From assembly GCF_001043955.1 (NCBI RefSeq), contig NZ_LABZ01000026.1, forward strand, positions 1 to 64,000: a DNA stretch of 64,000 bases. Reading direction: 5' to 3'. The notes below the pieces were generated by a model that saw only the letters and a program-made list of their open reading frames with translations, ran no database searches and had not been told where the DNA came from. The stretch comes from Methylobacterium tarhaniae. Its GTDB lineage: Bacteria > Pseudomonadota > Alphaproteobacteria > Rhizobiales > Beijerinckiaceae. The position numbers and the translations under genes were made by a program. Below, in pieces: positions 39,964-48,399 of the stretch. Numbering within the stretch: the first letter of the stretch is position 1; every line of letters starts with the position of its first letter.

Positions 39964-40839
39964 ATGCTTCCTGAACGGCACCCGGTCGTGCTCTGCGCCG
40001 ACGATTACGGCCTGAGCCCGGGCGTCAGCCGGGGCATCCTCCACCTGGCGCGGATCGGCCGCATATCAGCCGCCGGGTCGATGACCAACATCCCGGCCTT
40101 CCCGGACGCGGCGCCGGCCTTGCGGGAGCTTCGCGGCTCGGTCGGCCTCGGCCTCCACCTCACCCTCACGACAGGCGCGCCCCTCGGGTCCCTGCCGCGC
40201 CTCGCGCCGGGCGGGCGCCTGCCGCCCCTCGGGCGGCTGCTGCGGCTCACGCTGTCGGGCCGGTTGAAGCCCGTGGACGTTCGCCCCGAGATCGAGCGCC
40301 AGCTCGACGCCTTCGTGGCGGCGATGGGCCATCCGCCGGATTTCGTCGACGGGCACCAGCACGTCCACGTCCTGCCGGGGGTGCGGGCTGCGCTCCTCGC
40401 GGCGCTTCGGGCGCGGGGTTGGCGCGGCTGGCTGCGCGACCCGGGCGACCGCCTCGGCGCGATCCGGGCCCGGCCGCAGGCCCGCAAGGCCCTCGTGGTG
40501 GCGGCGCTCGGCCTCGGGTTCGGTGACGCGGCCCGGCGGGCCGGCTTCTCCACCAACCGCGGCTTCTCCGGCTTCTCGGATTTCGCGGAGGGGGAGGGGT
40601 TCGGGGAGGCCTTCGAGCGGAGCTTCCGGGCGCTCGGTCCGGCGCCGGTGGTGATGTGCCATCCGGGAGAGATCGACGACGGCTTGCGCGCCCTCGACCC
40701 GGCGGTGGCGAGCCGGCCGCTGGAACTGGCTTACCTCGGATCGGAGCGGTTCGGGGCGTTCTTGGAGCAGCAAGGTCTGCGGCTGGTGCCGGAGCCTGAG
40801 CATGCTCCGGCGCACGCTCGGACTGCTCGACCGACGTGA
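39964..40839 (+). CDS. ChbG/HpnK-family carbohydrate deacetylase (YdjC fold)
   Basis: The 291-residue protein has the family's metal and catalytic motifs: CADDYGLSPG (Asp13-Asp14), GLHLTLTTG, DGHQHVHVLPGV (His131-His135) and the C-terminal VMCHPGEIDDGL. Relatives remove acetyl groups from chito-oligosaccharides or act in hopanoid-linked pathways (HpnK). The exact substrate is open. The glycosyltransferase next door suggests a lipid-linked or surface glycan. The ATG at 39964 was preferred over 39925, which adds a non-conserved leader. Confidence 0.85.
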   Translation: MLPERHPVVLCADDYGLSPGVSRGILHLARIGRISAAGSMTNIPAFPDAAPALRELRGSVGLGLHLTLTTGAPLGSLPRLAPGGRLPPLGRLLRLTLSGRLKPVDVRPEIERQLDAFVAAMGHPPDFVDGHQHVHVLPGVRAALLAALRARGWRGWLRDPGDRLGAIRARPQARKALVVAALGLGFGDAARRAGFSTNRGFSGFSDFAEGEGFGEAFERSFRALGPAPVVMCHPGEIDDGLRALDPAVASRPLELAYLGSERFGAFLEQQGLRLVPEPEHAPAHARTARPT

Positions 40840-40849
40840 CGCCTCCACC

Positions 40850-40885
40850 GTCACCCCGGGGCCGCGCAGCGGAACCCGGCATGAC
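40850..40885. repeat. REP-like nested hairpin (GTCACCCCGGGG...AACCCGGCATGAC)
   Basis: GTCA/TGAC, CGGG/CCCG and CCGC/GCGG nest around GCA, 10 bp after the ChbG-type stop. The CGTCACCCCGGG block recurs at 62773-62784, suggesting a short repeat family. Confidence 0.5.
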
Positions 40886-40940
40886 GTTCAGAGAGAGGGA
40901 AACCGTCGCCCCTCACATTGCGCCGCGCCCACCGGCATAG

Positions 40941-40967
40941 AAAAACCCCCTCGCCCGGGAGGGGGTT
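40941..40967 (-). terminator. Intrinsic terminator on the minus strand, downstream of sodB
   Basis: On the minus strand the stem CCCCCTC/GAGGGGG, interrupted by CCGGGC, is followed by TTTTTC. It lies beyond repeat copy C, about 160 bp after the sodB stop, so sodB transcripts would include the repeat. Confidence 0.75.
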
Positions 40968-40989
40968 CTCGAGCGATTATACCGACGCT

Positions 40990-41104
40990 CCTTCGCACAG
41001 ACGTGTTCGAAGGCGCTGGCTAAGCCCGAATGGGTTTGCGCCGCAGGCGCCAGGCGCTGATGCGCCGAACGCTGATGCATCGACCTATCGATGCATCAGC
41101 GCGA
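40990..41104 (+). repeat. Dispersed intergenic repeat, copy C
   Basis: This copy has the most regular distal hairpin: CGCTGATGCATCGA and its exact reverse complement around CCTA (14-bp stem). The central block is nearly identical to copy A, read on A's minus strand. It lies between the 3' ends of the ChbG-type gene and sodB, next to a terminator. Confidence 0.82.
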
Positions 41105-41126
41105 TAGTCTTGCTATCCAGCGCCGA

Positions 41127-41726
41127 TCAGGCGATCGCCTCGCCGTACATCTTCTCGACGTGCTCCCAGTTCACCAGGTTCTCGATGAACGCCTTGAGGT
41201 AGTCGGGACGGCGGTTGCGGTAGTCGATGTAGTAGGAGTGCTCCCACACGTCGACGCCGAGGATCGGCTTGGCGCCGTGCACCAGCGGGTTCTCGCCGTT
41301 GGGGGTCTTCATGATCTCGAGCTTGCCGTTCTTCACGGCGAGCCAGGCCCAGCCGGAGCCGAATTGCGACACGCCGGCCTGGATGAAGTCGGCCTTGAAC
41401 TTGTCGGTGCCGCCGAGATCCTCGGCGATCTTCTTCTCCAGCGCACCCGGGATCGCGCCGCCGCCATTCGGCTTCATCCACTGCCAGAAGTGGATGTGGT
41501 TGTAGTGCTGGCCGGCGTTGTTGAACAGCGGCTGGTTCTGGCCGTAGGAGGCCTTCACCACCTCCTCGACGCTCTTGCCGGCGAGCTCCGAACCCTCGAG
41601 GAGCTTGTTGCCGGTGTCGACATACGCCTTGTGGTGCTTGTCGTGGTGGAACTCCAGGGTCTCCTTCGACATGTAGGGCTGCAGCGCGTCGTAGGCGTAG
41701 GGGAGTTCGGGCAGCGTGAAGGCCAT
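41127..41726 (-). CDS. sodB: Superoxide dismutase, Fe type
   Basis: The 199-residue protein has the metal ligands His27 (LEFHHDKHH), His77 (AGQHYNHIHFW), Asp159 and His163 (GVDVWEHSYYIDYRN). The Gln in NNAGQ before the second His is typical of Fe rather than Mn enzymes. It converts superoxide to O2 and H2O2 in the cytosol. The ATG at 41726 has a GGAGA at good distance. The frame from 41747 adds seven residues unlike the family. Its transcript probably runs through repeat copy C to the terminator at 40941-40967. Confidence 0.96.
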   Translation of the reverse strand: MAFTLPELPYAYDALQPYMSKETLEFHHDKHHKAYVDTGNKLLEGSELAGKSVEEVVKASYGQNQPLFNNAGQHYNHIHFWQWMKPNGGGAIPGALEKKIAEDLGGTDKFKADFIQAGVSQFGSGWAWLAVKNGKLEIMKTPNGENPLVHGAKPILGVDVWEHSYYIDYRNRRPDYLKAFIENLVNWEHVEKMYGEAIA

Positions 41727-42079
41727 CGGCGTGTCTCCGGATCGCACGGGTTTGGCGCGGCGGTTCCGGGGAGGCGCCGCCGCGGCACCCGCGTCTACCT
41801 AAGTCGGCCCTGCGCCCGCGGCAACGCCGCCGGCCCATCGGGTCTCCGGTCATTCCGATCTTTGCGCGCGGGTCCTTCTCTGCGCGCGGGTCCTGGAGGC
41901 CGGGAGACCCGGCCTTCGAGGGGGAAGTGCGAAGACCCCCGAAAATTCAAGCGCGGCGATTTTGCAAAAGCGGCCGGCGCCTTTAAGTCTGGGCCGTCGC
42001 GGGCGGGCGGGGCGGCGGCCCCAGACCGCCCGTTCGGCTGCTCAAGCCGCCTGCCTCGTGCCGCCAGTCCGAGAATCCG
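41727..42079. other. 353-bp spacer with direct repeat and TTTTGCAAAA palindrome
   Basis: The spacer separates the divergent sodB and Pro-rich membrane-protein genes. TGCGCGCGGGTCC occurs twice around 41863-41895. The palindrome TTTTGCAAAA is at 41960-41969. No ORF is convincing. Confidence 0.55.
41960..41969. promoter_or_regulatory. Palindrome TTTTGCAAAA, first site
   Basis: This 10-bp palindrome lies about 110 bp upstream of the Pro-rich membrane-protein gene. It sits in GATTTTGCAAAAGCGGCCGGCG, nearly repeated at 43039-43061 beyond that gene. AT-rich palindromes are rare in this GC-rich window, so a protein-binding site is plausible. Unproven. Confidence 0.4.
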
Positions 42080-43018
42080 ATGATCGTCGCGTTGTCCGTG
42101 CTCGCCCTCCTGATGCTGATCGGCGGTCTCGCCGCGATGATCCAGGGCATCCCCTTCGTGCGGCTCGAGGTCGGCTGGACGATGGTGATCGCCGGGACCG
42201 TCGGGGCCAGCGGCGGGGCCGTGCTGCTCGGGATCACCGCCGCGGTCGCCCGGCTCGCGCGCATCGAGCGCGCCCTGGTCGAGCGCGCCTCGACCCCGCA
42301 AGCCATTGCGGAGCCTGCCGCGGCCGCGCCCGGCATCGCGCCGGTCCGGGCCGCTCGCAGCGAGCCGGTCCTGCCGCCGATCCCGTTCCCGGCCGCGCCC
42401 CCGCTCGCGCACGAGCCGCGCCCGGCGGAGCCGACGGGCCTCGACGGCGGGGCGGCGCTCGCGGCCGGCGCTGCCGTGGCGGCGGCCGGCCTCGCGGCGA
42501 GCGAGCTGCGCCTGACCCGGGCCGAGGATCCGGACCTGCCGAGCCATGAGCCGTCGCCGCAGGCACCTTTGCCGCAAGATCCCTCGCTGCAAGATCCTCC
42601 GCTGCAAGAGCCCCCGCTGCAGGACCGCCCTCCGCACGAGCCCGCACCGCCCGCCGGGGAAGTCCGGCCGATGGCCGCCGGGATGCGCGAGGACGCGCCG
42701 TCCGCCCCTCCGGCCGCGGAGCCTCCGCCTGCCCCCGAGCCGGTCGTCGAGACGTCCGAACGGGAGGAGGCCGCCCGGCCAGAGGAATTCCCGCACCAGG
42801 AACCCTCGCGAGGGGACATTCCCCAAGACGACCGTTTCGAGGAGCCGCCCGGCAAGACGGTGATCGGCACCTACGATTCCGGCGGGAATACGTACACGAT
42901 GTATGCCGACGGCACGATCGATGCCGACACGCCGGCCGGACGTTTCCATTTCGCGTCGATCGAGGAGCTGAAGGTCTTCCGCAGCGCCGGCGGCGAGGGC
43001 GCGGCCCGCAGCGCCTGA
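42080..43018 (+). CDS. Pro/Ala-rich membrane protein of unknown function
   Basis: The 312-residue protein has two N-terminal transmembrane helices (about 3-22 and 33-55). A long Pro/Ala/Glu-rich region of about 200 residues follows, with short repeats (LQDPPLQEPPLQDRPPHEP near 170-190). It ends with a compact, probably folded C-terminal domain of about 50 residues (KTVIGTYDSGGNTYTMYADGTIDADT, then FASIEELKVFR). The C-terminal strand pattern is the best conserved-looking part. No function is recognised. The 5' side carries the TTTTGCAAAA palindrome. Confidence 0.75.
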   Translation: MIVALSVLALLMLIGGLAAMIQGIPFVRLEVGWTMVIAGTVGASGGAVLLGITAAVARLARIERALVERASTPQAIAEPAAAAPGIAPVRAARSEPVLPPIPFPAAPPLAHEPRPAEPTGLDGGAALAAGAAVAAAGLAASELRLTRAEDPDLPSHEPSPQAPLPQDPSLQDPPLQEPPLQDRPPHEPAPPAGEVRPMAAGMREDAPSAPPAAEPPPAPEPVVETSEREEAARPEEFPHQEPSRGDIPQDDRFEEPPGKTVIGTYDSGGNTYTMYADGTIDADTPAGRFHFASIEELKVFRSAGGEGAARSA

Positions 43019-43040
43019 GCGGGCCCGAGGGCTACGCAGA

Positions 43041-43050
43041 TTTTGCAAAA
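43041..43050. promoter_or_regulatory. Palindrome TTTTGCAAAA, second site
   Basis: Same 10-bp palindrome as at 41960, here 22 bp after the Pro-rich membrane-protein stop and followed by GTGGTCGCCGG, similar to the first site's flank. A GCGTTGG-CTTG-CCAACGC hairpin lies at 43108-43125. Confidence 0.4.
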
Positions 43051-43184
43051 GTGGTCGCCGGTTTTGCGACAAAGATCTGCGACCGAACAAGAACCTGAGC
43101 GGACGAAGCGTTGGCTTGCCAACGCAAGTCTGCTGAGGCCGTCGCGCCATCGTACCGACAGGTCGATGCGAAGGCGCCGCGGTC

Positions 43185-45023
43185 CTACAGGGCCGCCAGG
43201 GGGTTGAGCGCGGCGTTGCGTGCCGGCAGCGGCGCCAGCATGGTCAGGGTGAGGCCGCCGGGCGCGTAGTCGGTGGCGACCTCGGCCTGGACCTGGGCGG
43301 TGAGCACCCGTTGCAGCAGGCGCGAGCCGAAGCCCTGACGGGTCGGCGGCGCCACTGCGGGACCGCCGGATTCCCGCCAGTGAAACCGTAGGCGCGGCCG
43401 GCCCGGGCCGGGCTCGAGGCGCCAGCGGATCTGCACCCGGCCGGCCCGGTTCGAGAGCGCCCCGTACTTGGCGGCGTTGGTGGTCAGCTCGTGGATCGCC
43501 ATGCCGATCGGCACCGCGATCTCGGAAGGCAGGTCGACCGCCGGCCCGTCGAGCTCGATGCGACCGCCGGTGCCGGGCCGCATCTCGCCGTCGGCATAGG
43601 GGCGCAGCTCGTTCTCCAGGAGCCCGCGCAGGGAGGCGGTCTGCCACACGTCCTCGGTCAGCACCGAATGGGTGTGGGCCAGCGACATGATGCGGCCGAC
43701 GAAGGCCTCGTAGAAGCTGTCGATGCTCGACGCCGTGCGGGCGGTCGAGCCGACGATCGCCTGCACGGTGGCGAGCGTGTTCTTCACCCGGTGGTGCAGC
43801 TCGCGGATCAGCAGCGACTGGCGCTCCTCGGCCAGCCGCCGGTCGGTGATGTCGGCGACGACGCCGATCAGGCGCCGCGGCAGACCGGCCGGTCCGTCGC
43901 GCTCGAAGCGGCCGGCCATCTCGATCGTGCGCCAGACCTTCCCGCCGCCCTCGTCCGGGCGTCGGATGCGCGTCGTCGCGTGCAGCACCCCGTCGCCGTG
44001 GAGCGCCGCGGCCACCGACCGGCGGAACGACACCTTGTCCTCCGGGTGGACCACCATGCGGAAGAACTCGCGCATGCTGATGGTGCCGTCCTGCGGCCGG
44101 CGGCCGAAGATCTCCCACATGCGCTCGTTCTCCCAGAGCGACTGGTCGTCGAGCACATGCCATTCGAAGATGCCGAGGGCCGCCACCGTCGTCGCGACCC
44201 GCAGCCTCTGCTCGCGGTCGTGGAGGGCGCGCCGCGCCTCCTCGCGGGCGGTCACGTCCTGGAGCACGCCGATCATGCCGGTGGGTGTCCCGTCGGGTGA
44301 CAGGGTCGCCTGGCCGCGGGCGGAGATCCAGGCCTCCTGGCCGTCATTCGCCCGGCGGACGCGCATCTCGACCGCGTAGGGGATCGCCTTGGCCACGGCA
44401 TCCTGCACCGTGGCCCGCATCCGGTCGAGGTCGTCGCGGGCGACCATCTCCTGCAACTCGGCCCAGTTCGGCGTCGCGCCGGCCGGATAGCCCAGGATCG
44501 CGGCGGCCCGGTCCGACAGGGTGACGCGATCGTCGTCCGCGCTCCAGCTCCATTCGCCGAGGCCGGCGGAGGCGAGCGCCAGATGGGTCTGCTCGGCCCG
44601 GGCGGCGGCCCCGTCCGCGACGGCCTCGACCGCGACGGTCCGGCACCCGTCCCGTTCCGGCCCTGCCCGGAGCCGCACCCGGACCGGCGACCCGTCGGCC
44701 CGGCGCCACCAGGTCTCGCCCGCGCGGTCCCGGGTCACGGAACCCTGCGGATGGTCGAGGTCGGCGAGGCACCGGCCGACCAGGGCGCCCGCATCCGTGC
44801 CGAGCAGCGCAGCCAGGGCCGGGTTGGCGGCGAGGATGCGCTGGTCCGGCCCGCTCAGGCAGGCCAAGCCGACCGGCGCGCCCTCGAAGGCGAAACGGGG
44901 GAAAAGCTCGTCCGGTCGGCCGGCGGCGGCGTCGGGCCTCTGGTCCAATGCGGCGCAATCCTGGTGAACGGGGTGACGGAGGACGGGGCTCCCGCTTCCC
45001 CGCGCGACGTCCCGAGCCGACAT
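43185..45023 (-). CDS. PAS-domain HWE/HisKA_2-type sensor histidine kinase
   Basis: The 612-residue protein has no clear transmembrane helix. It has three PAS-type regions (FEGAPVGLACLSG, then GLGEWSWSADDD, then LGIFEWHVLDDQSLWENERMWEIFG), each closed by a PAC-like strand. The HWE/HisKA_2 phospho-acceptor block is RELHHRVKNTLATVQAI (His410-411), and the ATPase domain has IHELTTNAAKYGALS. Soluble HWE kinases of this kind sense light, redox or stress signals through PAS ligands. The start is uncertain: the ATG at 45023 is used, but TTG near 44948 would also fit. The longer frame to 45128 is Arg-rich. Confidence 0.85.
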   Translation of the reverse strand: MSARDVARGSGSPVLRHPVHQDCAALDQRPDAAAGRPDELFPRFAFEGAPVGLACLSGPDQRILAANPALAALLGTDAGALVGRCLADLDHPQGSVTRDRAGETWWRRADGSPVRVRLRAGPERDGCRTVAVEAVADGAAARAEQTHLALASAGLGEWSWSADDDRVTLSDRAAAILGYPAGATPNWAELQEMVARDDLDRMRATVQDAVAKAIPYAVEMRVRRANDGQEAWISARGQATLSPDGTPTGMIGVLQDVTAREEARRALHDREQRLRVATTVAALGIFEWHVLDDQSLWENERMWEIFGRRPQDGTISMREFFRMVVHPEDKVSFRRSVAAALHGDGVLHATTRIRRPDEGGGKVWRTIEMAGRFERDGPAGLPRRLIGVVADITDRRLAEERQSLLIRELHHRVKNTLATVQAIVGSTARTASSIDSFYEAFVGRIMSLAHTHSVLTEDVWQTASLRGLLENELRPYADGEMRPGTGGRIELDGPAVDLPSEIAVPIGMAIHELTTNAAKYGALSNRAGRVQIRWRLEPGPGRPRLRFHWRESGGPAVAPPTRQGFGSRLLQRVLTAQVQAEVATDYAPGGLTLTMLAPLPARNAALNPLAAL

Positions 45024-45158
45024 GCCCCGCCCGGCCCGGCTTGGCGGTTCCGCGGGAAAACCATGCCTCTCCGCGCGTCCGGCGGCAAGGTCGCCCGTCC
45101 GCGCCCCGCGCGCGGTGCGCCGGGGCACGTCCTGGACGGGATGGCGCGAGCCCCGGCC

Positions 45159-45572
45159 TCAGCGGGCCGGCATATAGCGGATGGCCGCGATCAGGATGCC
45201 GCCGAGCGCCACCAGCATGGCGCCGAGCTTGATCGTCATCCGCTGCTCGAGAAGCTTCATCTCCGACCGGACGGCGGCGAATTCCGTCTTCATTTCCGAC
45301 CGGACGGTGGCGAACTCGTTCCTGGTCTCGACCTTGAAGGCCGCAAACTCGGCCCTGGTCTCGGATTGGAAGGCTGCGATCTCGGACCGGACGGCCACGA
45401 ACTCGGCCTTGACCGACGCTTCGAGGCTCTGCAGGTCGGCGCGGGTCGGCAGGCCGCCCTGGACGGCCTCGGCGAACACCTCGGACAGGCCCTCGGCCTG
45501 CTCGGTGGAGAGGTGGGCCCGCTCCCGGAGGGCGCGGGCGAATTTCAGGGTGTCGAAGGCGACCGCGGTCAT
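45159..45572 (-). CDS. DUF1640-like coiled-coil membrane protein
   Basis: The 137-residue protein has an N-terminal helical region (FDTLKFARALRERAHLSTEQAEGLSEVFAEAV). A coiled coil follows, built from near-perfect 11-residue repeats (FAAFKVETRNE, FATVRSEMKTE, FAAVRSEMKLL). A C-terminal transmembrane helix ends it (about 116-133, KLGAMLVALGGILIAAIRY). The layout is that of DUF1640/CCDC90-type proteins, which resemble mitochondrial MCUR1 scaffold proteins. The bacterial role is unknown. A GGAGG lies just before the ATG. It is 63 bp after trmB on the same strand and may be the last gene of that operon. Confidence 0.82.
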   Translation of the reverse strand: MTAVAFDTLKFARALRERAHLSTEQAEGLSEVFAEAVQGGLPTRADLQSLEASVKAEFVAVRSEIAAFQSETRAEFAAFKVETRNEFATVRSEMKTEFAAVRSEMKLLEQRMTIKLGAMLVALGGILIAAIRYMPAR

Positions 45573-45635
45573 GGCCTCCAGCCTAGCATGCGTCGGGGTG
45601 ACGCGACAGGAGCCCGCAGGTTGTCCTCTGCGCCC

Positions 45636-46337
45636 CTACACCCGCTCGAAGGTCAGGTAGGTCGGCTTTCGCCCCTCGGCGGTGGTCTTGGCCTCGTAGC
45701 GGGTGCCGGGCCATTCCGGCCAGGGCGTGGTCCAGTCGGCGGAGCGCGTCGCGGTCCAGCGCAAGGATGGGCAGCGGGCGGCGCGGACCAGGGTCCAGCC
45801 GACGTAGTCGTCGATGTCGGAGGCGAAGCGGAACTCGCCGCCGGGCACGAGCACCCGGGCGATCTCGCTCAAGGCTTCGGCCGAGACGAAGCGGCGCTTG
45901 CGCTGCCGGCGCTTCGGCCAGGGGTCGGGATAGAGCAGGAACACGCGCCCGATGCTGGCATCGGGCAGGCGCGGCAGCAGCTCCATCGCGTCCCGGTCCC
46001 AGAGGCGGACGGTGTCGATCGCCTCGTCGTCGAGGGTGCGCAGCAGCTTCACCACGCCGTTGACGAAGGGCTCGCAGCCGATGATGCCGGTGCCGGGATT
46101 GAGCCGGGCCTGCGCGGCGAGGTGCTCACCGCCGCCGAAGCCGATCTCGAGCCAGGTCTCGGCGACCGGGCGGGGAAAGACGGAAGCCGGATCGAGGCGG
46201 CCGCTCTCGGGCAGGCGCAGGCGAGGCAGCAGGCCGGCCAGGCGTTCCTCCTGGCCGGGGCGCAGGCGCTTGCCCTTGCGCCGGCCGTAGAAGGCGCGGG
46301 CCCGCTCGGGCCCTGCGTCGGTGTCGTGGTCGTCCAT
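45636..46337 (-). CDS. trmB: tRNA (guanine46-N7)-methyltransferase
   Basis: The 233-residue protein has the TrmB motifs: ARAFYGRRKGKRLRPGQ near the N terminus, ETWLEIGFGGGEHLAAQA (SAM binding), GCEPFVNGVVKLL, VFLLYPDPWPKRRQRKRRFV (the PDPWPK active-site motif) and FASDIDDYVGWTL. It methylates G46 of tRNA. The ATG at 46337 gives normal length. It lies 56 bp after metK, which makes its SAM cofactor, and is probably cotranscribed with it. Confidence 0.95.
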   Translation of the reverse strand: MDDHDTDAGPERARAFYGRRKGKRLRPGQEERLAGLLPRLRLPESGRLDPASVFPRPVAETWLEIGFGGGEHLAAQARLNPGTGIIGCEPFVNGVVKLLRTLDDEAIDTVRLWDRDAMELLPRLPDASIGRVFLLYPDPWPKRRQRKRRFVSAEALSEIARVLVPGGEFRFASDIDDYVGWTLVRAARCPSLRWTATRSADWTTPWPEWPGTRYEAKTTAEGRKPTYLTFERV

Positions 46338-46393
46338 GATGTCCCGGTGCGAAGAGGGGCGTGTTCGCGTCCCGTTAGCACCGGGGCACGGGA

Positions 46394-47572
46394 TCAGGCC
46401 AGGGCGCTCTTGAGCTGGCCGACGAGGTCGGTCCGCTCCCACGAGAAGCCGCCATCCGCGTCCGGCTCGCGGCCGAAATGGCCGTAGGCCGAGGTGCGGG
46501 CGTAGATCGGCTTGTTGAGGCCGAGATGGGTGCGGATGCCGCGGGGCGACAGGTCGACGAGCTGGCCGAGGACCGCCTCGAGCTTCGCCTCGTCCACCTC
46601 GCCGGTGCCGTGCAGGTCGACGTAGATCGACAGCGGCTTGGCGACGCCGATGGCGTAGGCGAGCTGGATCGTGGCCTTGCGGGCGAGGCCGGCGGCGACG
46701 ACGTTCTTGGCGAGGTAGCGGGCCGCGTAGGCCGCCGAGCGGTCGACCTTGGTCGGGTCCTTGCCCGAGAAGGCGCCGCCGCCGTGGGGCGCCGCGCCAC
46801 CGTAGGTGTCGACGATGATCTTGCGCCCGGTGAGACCGCAATCGCCGTCGGGGCCGCCGATCACGAACTTGCCGGTCGGGTTGACGTGCCACACCGTCTG
46901 GTCGGTGACCCAGGACTCGGGCAGAGCCGCCCGGATGTAGGGCTCGACGATCTCGCGCACGGCCGCAGAGTCGAGCGACTCGTCGAGGTGCTGGGTCGAG
47001 AGCACGATCTGGGTCGCCTCGACCGGGCGGCCGTCGACGTAGCGCACGGTCACCTGGCTCTTGGCGTCCGGCCCGAGCTTGGCGGCCGCGCCGACCTTGC
47101 CCTTGCGGGCATCGGCCAGATCCTTGAGGATCTTGTGGGCGTAGTAGATCGGCGCCGGCATCAGGGCGGGCGTCTCGTCGGACGCGTAGCCGAACATGAT
47201 GCCCTGGTCGCCCGCGCCCTCGTCCTTGTTGCCCGCGGCGTCGACGCCGACGGCGATGTCGGCGGACTGGGCGTGCAGGTGGATGGCGACGTCGTTGTTC
47301 TTCCAGTGGAAGCCGTCCTGCTCGTAGCCGATGTCCTTGACGGCTTCGCGGGTCAGCTCCTCGAGGTTCTTGAAGGTGACCGAATCGGGGCCGCGCACCT
47401 CGCCCGCGATCACGATGCGGTTGGTGGTCGCCAGGGTCTCGACGCCGAGGCGGGCCTCCGGCATCACGGCGAGATAGGCATCGACCACGGTGTCGGAGAT
47501 GCGGTCGCAGACCTTGTCCGGATGACCTTCGGACACCGACTCGCTGGTGAACAGGTAGTTGGAACGCGGCAT
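46394..47572 (-). CDS. metK: S-adenosylmethionine synthetase
   Basis: The 392-residue protein has the MetK signatures [16 protein letters not shown] at the N terminus (GHPDK about 16-20), [15 protein letters not shown] and [19 protein letters not shown]. It makes SAM from methionine and ATP. The ATG at 47572 was chosen because the 52 upstream codons in frame are non-conserved and overlap the XRE gene. It lies in the order XRE regulator, metK, trmB, DUF1640 on the minus strand. I looked for a SAM riboswitch in the 97-bp gap before it and saw none. Confidence 0.96.
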   Translation of the reverse strand: MPRSNYLFTSESVSEGHPDKVCDRISDTVVDAYLAVMPEARLGVETLATTNRIVIAGEVRGPDSVTFKNLEELTREAVKDIGYEQDGFHWKNNDVAIHLHAQSADIAVGVDAAGNKDEGAGDQGIMFGYASDETPALMPAPIYYAHKILKDLADARKGKVGAAAKLGPDAKSQVTVRYVDGRPVEATQIVLSTQHLDESLDSAAVREIVEPYIRAALPESWVTDQTVWHVNPTGKFVIGGPDGDCGLTGRKIIVDTYGGAAPHGGGAFSGKDPTKVDRSAAYAARYLAKNVVAAGLARKATIQLAYAIGVAKPLSIYVDLHGTGEVDEAKLEAVLGQLVDLSPRGIRTHLGLNKPIYARTSAYGHFGREPDADGGFSWERTDLVGQLKSALA

Positions 47573-47669
47573 AGCTTGCGAAGCCCCCAGGATCCCGTCG
47601 AGCGCGGCACACCGGCCGAGGTTGCCCGACACTTCGATGGCGGGGTTCTGGCAGCCGGAATCCCGAACG

Positions 47670-48200
47670 TCAATCTGAAGGACCGGAGTCGTTCGCTTTA
47701 TCGAACGATTGTTGCCCGGAGAGCGCATGGTCGACGGCGCGCACGAGACTGCCCAGCGCCTGGCGGCGATCCTCGTCGAGATGGGTGTCGGCGGCCCGCG
47801 CCACGGCCTCGGCGAAGCCGGTCCAGCCCGACAGCGCCTCCAGCCGCGCCTGCGGCCGGTCGCTCAGCCCCGGCTGCGGCAGGTCCCGGCCCGGCATGCC
47901 CTCGAAGAAGAAGCCCACCGGCACGCCGAGGACCCGCGCGAGCGTGTCGAGGTCGGTCGCGCTCAGGCGGTTGGCGCCCTTCAGGTATTTGCCGAGTTGC
48001 GAGAGCGAGACCTCGAGAGGGCCGGCCAGGGCCTCCCGGCTGAGGCCGGCGCGCAGGCGCCGCTCCTCGATGAGGCTGCCGATATGGACGTCCCGTTGGT
48101 CCGCAGGTTTCCCGGCCATCTCCCGGCTCGCAGGTCTGCCCGCGCGTCGCGCCGCGGCGTGGAAGGCGACGGGGGATTGTTGATTCCCGATGGTTGACAT
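47670..48200 (-). CDS. XRE-family helix-turn-helix regulator
   Basis: The protein (176 residues from the ATG at 48200) has a Cro/C1-type HTH at about 38-95 ([54 protein letters not shown]) and an acidic helical C terminus. In related Hyphomicrobiales an XRE gene commonly sits before metK and trmB; here lnt, often also present, is missing. The target is unknown; autoregulation of the operon is likely by analogy. ATGs at 48242 and 48119 are alternative starts. Confidence 0.82.
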   Translation of the reverse strand: MSTIGNQQSPVAFHAAARRAGRPASREMAGKPADQRDVHIGSLIEERRLRAGLSREALAGPLEVSLSQLGKYLKGANRLSATDLDTLARVLGVPVGFFFEGMPGRDLPQPGLSDRPQARLEALSGWTGFAEAVARAADTHLDEDRRQALGSLVRAVDHALSGQQSFDKANDSGPSD

Positions 48201-48399
48201 CACGTAAATGCCCGCGCTTTGGGCGAACGCTTCATTCGTCATAGCGGATGACGCAGCGTGCGCCGGACCGCGCGGCACCGCCGGTCTCGTCACTGCCGCT
48301 GCGGGTCCCACCCGGCCTTAACGAATGGTCGGGAAAGTGGACCGTGTTCGCTCCTGCGCTCCTGCCGGAGTCGATCCCGCTTGCCGATCCACCGCGCCG

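Noticed and set aside
47573-47669. SAM riboswitch before metK
   Set aside because: The 97-bp gap shows no SAM-II, SAM/SAH or other SAM riboswitch core that I can recognise by eye.
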